Of a DNA stretch of 10,185 bases, positions 1 to 5,336 are shown one piece after another. How positions within the stretch are numbered: position 1 is the first letter of the stretch; each line of letters begins with the position of its first letter. Below the pieces are notes generated by a model, which saw only the letters and a list, made by a program, of their open reading frames with translations, was not told where the DNA came from and did no database searches. Made by a program: the position numbers and the translations under genes. The stretch is taken from the NCBI GenBank assembly GCA_045629485.1, contig JAZQRF010000310.1, positions 1 through 10,185 on the forward strand, read 5' to 3'. This DNA is from Pseudopedobacter sp045629485 (lineage in GTDB: Bacteria > Bacteroidota > Bacteroidia > Sphingobacteriales > Sphingobacteriaceae).

Positions 1-54
1 CATTAAGCCTAATAATTCTAGGGATCTTTTTACCGTTATAGGCATGTCTTTCAT
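1..54 (-). CDS. Partial gene, N-terminus only; possible membrane protein
   Basis: An ATG at 54-52 on the minus strand opens a frame that stays open for 18 codons to the left edge, reading MKDMPITVKRSLELLGLM. The pattern is a short polar, basic start followed by leucine-rich sequence that could enter a membrane segment. It resembles, from memory only, the beginning of AI-2E family (PF01594-type) transporters of Bacteroidota, but 18 residues cannot establish that. A second ATG at codon 4 is an alternative start. The gene lies downstream of rpoD on the same strand, but the rpoD terminator separates them, so it should have its own promoter. I found no clear TAnnTTTG box in 55-134. The frame is open and the composition is protein-like, but a chance open frame of this length is possible. 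Confidence 0.42.
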   Translation of the reverse strand, partial: MKDMPITVKRSLELLGLM

Positions 55-134
55 GTATGTTCAGATTATATAAACAATACAATTTAATCAGTAAATTGTT
101 ATTAAAGCTATAAAATAATTGCTCAATAAGCCAT

Positions 135-173
135 AAAAAAATCCCCTTTAAATTCACAAAGGAGATTTTTTTT
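135..173 (-). terminator. Rho-independent terminator downstream of rpoD, symmetrical
   Basis: A long hairpin has arms at about 135-149 and 158-172 and an 8-base loop at 150-157. There is one C/A mismatch within the stem (144 against 163). The core of the left arm is CCCCTTT and of the right arm AAAGGAG. The outer stem is A-run paired with T-run, so a T tract follows the hairpin on both strands. It lies 15 bp past the rpoD stop codon and should end that transcript. By its symmetry it could also stop transcription coming from the left. Confidence 0.87.
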
Positions 174-187
174 AAGGATAAAACTAC

Positions 188-1048
188 TTATCCTAAATAT
201 GATTTTAAAATCTTACTTCTTGAAGTATGACGTAATCTTTGTAAGGCTTTGTCTTTTATCTGACGAACACGCTCTCTGGTTAAATTGAATTTTTCGCCAA
301 TCTCTTCTAAGGAAAGAGGATGGTTAGTGCTTAAGCCAAAGAAAAGTACAATAATTTCTCTTTCTCTTTCTGTTAAAGTAGATAAAGAGCGTTTGATTTC
401 TTCTGATAAAGATTCATCGATCAGCATACTGTCTGTGTCTGGATTATCATTTTCCAAAACATCTAACAATGTGTTTTCTTCACCTTGTACGAAAGGAGCA
501 TCCATTGAAACATGACGGCCAGAGTTGCTCAACGTGTCGGATATTTTATCCACGGTAGTTTCAAGCATGTCTGCCAATTCTTCCGGAGAGGGTTCTCTTT
601 CGTATTCCTGTTCTAATTTAGAGAAGGCCTTGCTAATTTTACTTAGTGATCCTACCTGGTTTAAAGGTAAGCGAACAATACGTGATTGTTCTGCGATTGC
701 CTGTAAAATAGATTGGCGAATCCACCAAACTGCGTAGGAAATGAATTTAAAACCTTTGGTTTCGTCAAATCTTTTTGCTGCTTTAATTAAACCTAAGTTT
801 CCTTCATTAATTAAATCTCCAAGGGTTAAACCTTGATTCTGATATTGTTTTGCTACCGATACAACAAAACGTAAGTTGGTTTTTGTTAAACGTTCCAGAG
901 CGGCCTGGTCACCTTCTCTGATCTTTTGAGCGAGGATTACTTCCTCTTCTGCGGTAATTAGATCAACTTTTCCAATTTCGTGAAGATATTTATCTAACGA
1001 TTGTGATTCACGATTGGTAATGGATTGCGTAATCTTGAGTTGTCTCAT
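188..1048 (-). CDS. rpoD: RNA polymerase primary sigma factor (RpoD/SigA, Bacteroidota type)
   Basis: This is the housekeeping sigma-70 family subunit that directs RNA polymerase to most promoters. The 286-residue protein starts at region 1.2 (about residues 16-48, including SLDKYLHEIGKVDLIT) and lacks the acidic region 1.1 of proteobacterial RpoD, which is the known form in Bacteroidota. Region 2 spans about 50-120, with the core-binding stretch DLINEGNLGLIKAAKRFD and the -10 recognition helix around YAVWWIRQSI. Region 3 is about 128-205. Region 4 is about 216-275, with the helix-turn-helix LSLEEIGEKFNLTRERVRQI that reads the upstream element. The ATG at 1048 fits the family's usual N-terminus. 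A perfect Bacteroidota -7 box lies about 40 bp upstream, and a strong terminator follows the stop, so it is probably transcribed alone. The length and all regions are intact. An alternative sigma factor is unlikely given region 1.2 and the complete region 3. Confidence 0.96.
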   Translation of the reverse strand: MRQLKITQSITNRESQSLDKYLHEIGKVDLITAEEEVILAQKIREGDQAALERLTKTNLRFVVSVAKQYQNQGLTLGDLINEGNLGLIKAAKRFDETKGFKFISYAVWWIRQSILQAIAEQSRIVRLPLNQVGSLSKISKAFSKLEQEYEREPSPEELADMLETTVDKISDTLSNSGRHVSMDAPFVQGEENTLLDVLENDNPDTDSMLIDESLSEEIKRSLSTLTEREREIIVLFFGLSTNHPLSLEEIGEKFNLTRERVRQIKDKALQRLRHTSRSKILKSYLG

Positions 1049-1089
1049 CTATTATTTATATTCTCTTATTCGGGTATGCTAAAAGCCTG

Positions 1090-1097
1090 CAAAGCTA
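1090..1097 (-). promoter_or_regulatory. Promoter -7 box for rpoD
   Basis: The minus strand reads TAGCTTTG, an exact match to the Bacteroidota -7 consensus TAnnTTTG. It lies 41 bp before the rpoD start codon, giving a predicted 5' leader of about 35 nt. No exact TTG sits at the usual -33 distance; the region there reads GTTAATATG on the minus strand. The call rests on the -7 box and its position. Confidence 0.55.
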
Positions 1098-1229
1098 CAG
1101 AAACTTTAACATATTAACGTTAATTATATGAAAATGTTGGAGTTATTTTGAGAAAAATTATTTCTATACATTTTACTGACATGTAGCAAAAATCATTCCA
1201 TGACCATTTTGTCAGTTTCACCAGGTTTG

Positions 1230-1254
1230 TTCAATTATCAGCCAAATAATTGAA
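1230..1254. repeat. Perfect 9-bp inverted repeat in the gap before rpoD
   Basis: TTCAATTAT (1230-1238) and ATAATTGAA (1246-1254) are exact reverse complements around a 7-base spacer CAGCCAA. The repeat sits 51 bp past the stop of the barrel-protein gene and well upstream of the rpoD -7 box. It could be a weak transcript end for the upstream gene set, but there is no T tract on either strand. It could also be a protein-binding site. The rest of the 1049-1305 gap shows only the rpoD promoter and a looser 7-bp pair (ACTGACA at 1175-1181, TGTCAGT at 1210-1216). Confidence 0.4.
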
Positions 1255-1305
1255 ATCAAGAACATTGGTGGTAGTTAAATCCGGAAATTGCTTAGAATAT
1301 TTCAA

Positions 1306-1920
1306 TCAAAAATGAACTCGGGCACCTAATCCCAACTTAAAAATTTTATCCAGATTGAGATCATTTGGATTTTGAAAGTAGCTTATAGCGTAGAGCTCGT
1401 TAGTGTTGGCTTCAGCATATAAAGTAACCGCATTTAATTTCATTGCCGGCAAAAGTTTGAGGGTATTAATTTTAACCTCTGTGCTAAGAGAGATATGGGG
1501 TCTAAAAGCGGTAGACCACCAATAATACCCTTTAGGGTATTCATCATCATCCCACCTGGAGTCAAAATTGCTTCCGGCATGATAAGAAAGAAATGCCCCG
1601 GGATTTACCGGATGAATAACTGCCCATTCATTCAGACGGATTTCAAAAGGCCTCCAGGCAAATTTGCCTGTAATGATACTTAAATCTCCACCTTTTGATA
1701 CAGGAACAAAACCAAAGAGGAAATCTAGGGTGCTTTTGCCGCTTTTATTTAGCTGATAGCCTATTCCTGCACTAAGATAGCCAATGCTGCCAGCGTATTG
1801 TATAGAAGCACTTTTAGGGGCATACCATTTATGCTGGGCGGGCTCTACTTCCTGAGCTATAGTGCTAAATATGCCCATGCTTAACAGGGCAAATAATAAT
1901 TTAATATTTAATAATCTCAT
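1306..1920 (-). CDS. Small outer-membrane beta-barrel protein, function unknown
   Basis: The 204-residue protein opens with a Sec signal peptide (basic MRLLNIK, then hydrophobic LLFALLSMGIFSTIA), with likely cleavage after Ala22 before QEVEP. The mature part, about 180 residues, is a series of short amphipathic stretches rich in Gly, Tyr and Trp (for example SIGYLSAGIGYQL and GYYWWSTAFRPHISL). It ends in the aromatic C-terminus GLGARVHF, the usual signature of an outer-membrane barrel recognised by BamA. The size suits a barrel of about eight strands. I do not recognise a named family and no catalytic motif is visible. The ATG at 1920 lies inside the end of the metallophosphoesterase gene (20-bp overlap, different frame), so translation is probably coupled and the two proteins may act together at the cell envelope. 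No convincing terminator follows. Confidence 0.85.
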   Translation of the reverse strand: MRLLNIKLLFALLSMGIFSTIAQEVEPAQHKWYAPKSASIQYAGSIGYLSAGIGYQLNKSGKSTLDFLFGFVPVSKGGDLSIITGKFAWRPFEIRLNEWAVIHPVNPGAFLSYHAGSNFDSRWDDDEYPKGYYWWSTAFRPHISLSTEVKINTLKLLPAMKLNAVTLYAEANTNELYAISYFQNPNDLNLDKIFKLGLGARVHF

Positions 1921-2716
1921 GTTTTAAGAGTTTGCCACCTGCTACTTCCACATATAAAAATTGCCTGTTTGTTACTGCATTTGATACAATAAACGGAACT
2001 CCGTTTGGTATTGGGTAAACAATATCGTTTGTATTTTCATGTGAATGTAAGGAGGCAATGAATTTAGGTTCGTTATTCAATAAAATCTCGTAAGGTTCCT
2101 TTAAGGCCGGATCAAAATCAAACGATCTTGGAGGGATATGCCCCACTCCAATAATGGCATTAACATCAGCATTGGTTTGTAATTCTTTGCTAATCCAGTT
2201 TAAATCTGGTACTTTGCCATTAAATTGGTATTCTCTGCTGTTGGTGTCGTGGCAGATAAACTTTACGTTTTTGTAAATGAAGGTGAAGTTGAGCTCCCCG
2301 AACATCCTTTTATAGGTTCCCATACCGTTAGCCACAAGATCATGATTACCAATGATTGTAATGTATGGAACATGTAGTTTTTCATAGATATCCGTAACCC
2401 ATTTCATTTCTTGCAGAAGGCCAAAGTCAGAAATGTCTCCGTTTAATAGCACAAAGTCTAAATTGGGGAAATCTTTATTTGCCAGTGCAATTAAATCCTT
2501 AGCCTGATCATAAGATCTTTGTGTATCTCCGGTAAGGATAAATCTCAGCGTATCATCGTTTGCCGGTGTGTTATATAATTTATCTAAATTTTTAGCATTT
2601 AAATTTGTCCGGCTATTGCTGTCGAATTTTTGATTTGGACTGTATTCAAATTTATTACAGGAAATCGTAATAAAAGTGAATGCTCCAAATAACAGAGTGC
2701 GTAAATATGCTGACAT
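1901..2716 (-). CDS. Calcineurin-like metallophosphoesterase, lipoprotein
   Basis: This is a predicted metal-dependent phosphoesterase anchored in the envelope. I place the start at the ATG at 2716 (271 residues). A longer reading from a TTG at 2743 would add nine polar residues before the signal peptide. From the ATG the protein reads MSAYLRTLLFGAFTFITISC, a lipoprotein signal with Cys20 as the lipidated residue. Numbered from there, the family motifs are GDTQ (63-66), GDISD (93-97), GNHD (123-126), GH (192-193) and HSH (224-226), which together supply the two-metal site. Motif I carries Gln at 66 where many members have His, a variant also seen in some Bacteroidota relatives. The substrate is not predictable; nucleotides, phosphodiesters and phosphoproteins are all possible. 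The gene lies 84 bp after the MBL hydrolase gene with no terminator between them, and it overlaps the barrel-protein gene by 20 bp. Confidence 0.9.
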   Translation of the reverse strand: MSAYLRTLLFGAFTFITISCNKFEYSPNQKFDSNSRTNLNAKNLDKLYNTPANDDTLRFILTGDTQRSYDQAKDLIALANKDFPNLDFVLLNGDISDFGLLQEMKWVTDIYEKLHVPYITIIGNHDLVANGMGTYKRMFGELNFTFIYKNVKFICHDTNSREYQFNGKVPDLNWISKELQTNADVNAIIGVGHIPPRSFDFDPALKEPYEILLNNEPKFIASLHSHENTNDIVYPIPNGVPFIVSNAVTNRQFLYVEVAGGKLLKHEIIKY

Positions 2717-2800
2717 ATTGGGTGTTTTGCCACTCCTGGTCAATTATTTAGCCAAATTCGATACGGTTTTGTATAAATGACAAAATTTAAACATTGAAAT

Positions 2801-3640
2801 TTAAAAGTCTGACAAGCTAAAGGTTTTATCTAGTCGAATTCCTTTTTCAGTATCTTTTAGTGTACAACATTCAACCCCAGGATCATGCTCTAAAATAAGT
2901 ACATAATTATGCATTAAGGTTTCTTCTAATAGGTTTTTTTTTTCTTCAAGGGTTTTCATTGGGAACATATCGTATGACATGACATATGGAAGAGGAATAT
3001 GCCCAACTGATGGCAGGAGATCTGCCATGTAAAGAAATGTATGGCCATTGTAGCTTATTTGGGGTAACATCATGGCATGCGTATGCCCAAATGTGAATCT
3101 AATCTTTATATGTTCTGAAAATGGATAGTTATCCTCCACAGGTATAAATTGTAATTGTCCGCTTTCTTGTATAGGGATGATGTTTTCTTTAAGAAATGAT
3201 GCCTTCTCTCTCGCATTTGGATAAAGGGCCCAATCCCAATGTTCTTGATTGCTCCAATATATTGCGTTAGGGAAGGTTAATTCCAGTTTATTATTTGTTC
3301 GGGAAACTGCACCTCCAACATGATCAAAGTGAAGATGAGTTAGAAAGACATCGGTAATATCAAGAAATGAAAATCCTAAAGCTTCAATTGATTTTTGTAA
3401 TGTGTCATCGCCATTTAAATATAAATGGCTGAAAAATTTATTGTCTTGCTTGTTTCCTAATCCAGTATCAATTAAAATAAGTTTATCTTCATCTTCTACT
3501 AATAAACATCGGGCAGCCCAATTACACATATTGTTTTCATCTGCCGGATTAGTTTTATTCCAAATTGATTTTGGAACAACTCCAAACATGGCACCTCCGT
3601 CTAATTTGAAATATCCGGTGTTAATAGTATGTATTTTCAT
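2801..3640 (-). CDS. MBL-fold metallo-hydrolase, YtnP/AttM-like lactonase group
   Basis: This 279-residue metallo-beta-lactamase-fold hydrolase appears cytoplasmic, since there is no signal peptide. The two-metal site is complete: HLHFDH supplies His102, His104, Asp106 and His107, GHTHAM supplies a His at 186 or 188, MADLLPS supplies Asp207, and EHDP supplies His252. The early motif DGGAMFGVVPKSIW (about 14-27) and the segment LILIDTGLG (54-62) are typical of the branch that includes the quorum-quenching lactonases YtnP, AiiA and AttM. Many members of that branch have unknown substrates, so lactonase activity on acyl-homoserine lactones is possible but not shown by sequence. The GHTHAM motif differs from the common GHTPGH. 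The ATG at 3640 gives the usual N-terminus. It follows the lpdA terminator, so it should be the first gene of its own transcript and may be co-transcribed with the phosphoesterase. I found no good -7 box in the short space upstream. Confidence 0.9.
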   Translation of the reverse strand: MKIHTINTGYFKLDGGAMFGVVPKSIWNKTNPADENNMCNWAARCLLVEDEDKLILIDTGLGNKQDNKFFSHLYLNGDDTLQKSIEALGFSFLDITDVFLTHLHFDHVGGAVSRTNNKLELTFPNAIYWSNQEHWDWALYPNAREKASFLKENIIPIQESGQLQFIPVEDNYPFSEHIKIRFTFGHTHAMMLPQISYNGHTFLYMADLLPSVGHIPLPYVMSYDMFPMKTLEEKKNLLEETLMHNYVLILEHDPGVECCTLKDTEKGIRLDKTFSLSDF

Positions 3641-3676
3641 GTGATATAAATGATGTGATTAAACTATATAAATGGA

Positions 3677-3720
3677 TAAAAAATAAAAGGGCCTGTTTGA
3701 TTAGAAACAGACCCTTTAAG
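3677..3720 (-). terminator. Rho-independent terminator downstream of lpdA
   Basis: The hairpin has arms AAAGGG(C)CTGTTT at 3686-3698 and AAACAG(A)CCCTTT at 3705-3717, with one internal mismatch and a 6-base loop GATTAG. On the minus strand the stem is followed by TTTTATTTTTTAT, a clear U tract. It begins about 18 bp past the lpdA stop codon and isolates lpdA from the hydrolase gene that follows on the same strand. Confidence 0.92.
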
Positions 3721-3735
3721 ATTGAAAGATTAATT

Positions 3736-5124
3736 CTATAGGTGAATTACTTCACCATAAGCATCTGCCGCAGCTTCCATAATAGCTTCACTCATGGTCG
3801 GGTGAGGGTGTACAGATTTTACGATTTCCATACCTGTTGTTTCTAGTTTACGAGCCACAACAACTTCAGCAATCATTTCTGTAACATTTGCACCAATCAT
3901 ATGAGCTCCTAAAAATTCGCCATATTTTGCGTCAAAAATAACTTTAACGAAACCATCTTTTGCGCCAGAAGCACTTGCTTTACCAGAAGCAGAGAATGGG
4001 AATTTACCAACTTTAATTTCGTAACCCGCTTCTTTAGCTTTCTTCTCTGTATAACCAACAGAAGCAATCTCTGGTGAGCAATAGGTACAGCCTGGAATGT
4101 TGTTGTAATCTAAAGGCTCCGGATGATGGCCTGCAATTTTCTCAACACAAATAATCCCTTCTGCAGAAGCAACGTGAGCAAGAGCCTGTCCCATTACGAT
4201 ATCTCCAATAGCGAAAACGCCATCAACGTTAGTTTTATAGAATTTATCTACCAAGACTTTTCCTTTGTCTGTTTTAACGCCAACTTCTTCTAAGCCTATA
4301 TTTTCTATGTTTGTAGAAACGCCTACTGCAGATAGCACAACTTCAGCTTCAAGTTCTTTTACACCAGCTTCGGTTTTGACTTTTACTTTGCAAATACTTC
4401 CAGATGTATCAACTGATTCTACAGAAGATTTTGTCATTACATCAATTCCAATTTTCTTAAAAGATCTTGCTAATTGTTTAGAAATATCTTCGTCTTCTAC
4501 AGGAACAATGTTATCTAAGAATTCTACAACCGTAACTTTTGTTCCCATTGTAGCATAAAAATAGGCGAATTCTACACCAATAGCTCCTGAACCAACTACT
4601 ACCATAGATTTTGGTAATGATGGTAAAACCATTGCGTCTCTGTATCCTATAATTTTCTTGCCGTCTTGTTTAAGATTAGGTAATTCTCTCGATCTTCCTC
4701 CGGTTGCTAGAATAGTGTTTTTAGCTGTATATTCTTTTGTTGACCCATCAGCAGCTTTAACTTCTACTTTTCCACCTTTTTTAATCTTTCCGTAGCCCAT
4801 GATCACATCAATCTTATTTTTTTTCATAAGAAATTGAATGCCTTTGCTCATACCGTCAGCTACACCACGGCTTCTTTTTACCACAGCTTCAAAATCTGCT
4901 TCAGCTCCATTTACTTTAATACCGTAATCTGCAGCATGGTTGATGTATTCGAAAACCTGAGCACTTTTTAATAATGCTTTAGTAGGAATACAGCCCCAGT
5001 TTAAACAAATTCCTCCCAGAGATTCTTTTTCTACAATAGCAGTTTTTAAACCAAGTTGTGCCGCTCTGATGGCTGCTACATATCCTCCTGGTCCGCTGCC
5101 AATAACAATAAGATCGTAATTCAT
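3736..5124 (-). CDS. lpdA: Dihydrolipoyl dehydrogenase (E3)
   Basis: This FAD-dependent cytoplasmic enzyme reoxidises the dihydrolipoyl groups of the pyruvate, 2-oxoglutarate and branched-chain 2-oxoacid dehydrogenase complexes and of the glycine cleavage system, passing electrons to NAD+. The 462-residue protein has the full family layout: an N-terminal FAD motif GSGPGG (9-14), the redox-active disulfide in GGICLNWGCIPTK (Cys40 and Cys45), an NAD-binding motif GSGAIG (178-183), the second FAD contact FAIGDIV (about 304-310), and the C-terminal dimer-domain catalytic pair His441/Glu446 in HPHPTMSE. The segment NIPGCTYCSPEIASVG (342-357) carries an extra Cys pair that also occurs in other bacterial E3 proteins. 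It is transcribed alone: no E1 or E2 gene adjoins it, and a terminator follows directly. Standalone E3 genes are common in Bacteroidota, where one E3 serves several complexes. The ATG at 5124 fits the MNYDLIVIGSGPGG start exactly. Confidence 0.97.
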   Translation of the reverse strand: MNYDLIVIGSGPGGYVAAIRAAQLGLKTAIVEKESLGGICLNWGCIPTKALLKSAQVFEYINHAADYGIKVNGAEADFEAVVKRSRGVADGMSKGIQFLMKKNKIDVIMGYGKIKKGGKVEVKAADGSTKEYTAKNTILATGGRSRELPNLKQDGKKIIGYRDAMVLPSLPKSMVVVGSGAIGVEFAYFYATMGTKVTVVEFLDNIVPVEDEDISKQLARSFKKIGIDVMTKSSVESVDTSGSICKVKVKTEAGVKELEAEVVLSAVGVSTNIENIGLEEVGVKTDKGKVLVDKFYKTNVDGVFAIGDIVMGQALAHVASAEGIICVEKIAGHHPEPLDYNNIPGCTYCSPEIASVGYTEKKAKEAGYEIKVGKFPFSASGKASASGAKDGFVKVIFDAKYGEFLGAHMIGANVTEMIAEVVVARKLETTGMEIVKSVHPHPTMSEAIMEAAADAYGEVIHL

Positions 5125-5248
5125 ATCTGTTTCAATTTGGCTTCGAATTTAAGAAAATTATTAAAAAGAAGTTTGTAATAAAACATGCGATTCTGTTAAA
5201 ATTTAATAGCGAAGCTTAATGAAATTGTAAATCCGGGTTAAAAATAAT

Positions 5249-5264
5249 GTAATATTAATATTAC
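5249..5264. promoter_or_regulatory. Perfect 16-bp palindrome, candidate operator
   Basis: GTAATATTAATATTAC is identical to its own reverse complement. It lies in the 212-bp divergent spacer between lpdA and the receptor gene, 37 bp upstream of the receptor's -7 box and 124 bp from the lpdA start. That places it at roughly -65 to -50 of the receptor promoter, a usual activator position. It is AT-only except for the outer G/C pair, so chance is a real alternative. A dimeric regulator is inferred, not shown. Confidence 0.4.
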
Positions 5265-5301
5265 GCTAATGTGCTAAGAACATTTTGTAGAACACGTGTG
5301 G

Positions 5302-5309
5302 TATCTTTG
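5302..5309 (+). promoter_or_regulatory. Promoter -7 box for the receptor gene
   Basis: TATCTTTG matches the Bacteroidota -7 consensus TAnnTTTG exactly and lies 27 bp before the receptor ATG, implying a short 5' leader of about 20 nt. The nearest upstream TTTG (5284-5287) is only 14 bp away, shorter than the usual spacing to the -33 element. The promoter may therefore be weak alone and depend on an activator. On the lpdA side of the spacer the best -7 candidate (minus strand TAAATTCG, 5144-5151) has one mismatch and is not annotated separately. Confidence 0.6.
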
Positions 5310-5336
5310 CGAAGTATAACACTAACTTATTAACAA

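Noticed and set aside
285..737. Two plus-strand open frames (285-515 and 525-737) opposite rpoD
   Set aside because: Both are antisense shadows of the conserved sigma-factor frame, with low-complexity translations.
1175..1216. Loose inverted repeat ACTGACA / TGTCAGT in the gap upstream of rpoD
   Set aside because: The arms are only 7 bp with a 28-base gap and no T tract, so chance is the simpler explanation in AT-rich sequence.
2781..2789. Minus-strand TAAATTTTG upstream of the phosphoesterase as a -7 box
   Set aside because: It has three bases between TA and TTTG instead of two and no clear -33 partner, so I did not annotate it as a promoter.
4265..4558. 97-codon plus-strand open frame inside lpdA
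   Set aside because: It lies wholly opposite the strongly conserved lpdA coding frame, has a Ser/Thr-rich translation with no motif, and has no promoter of its own.
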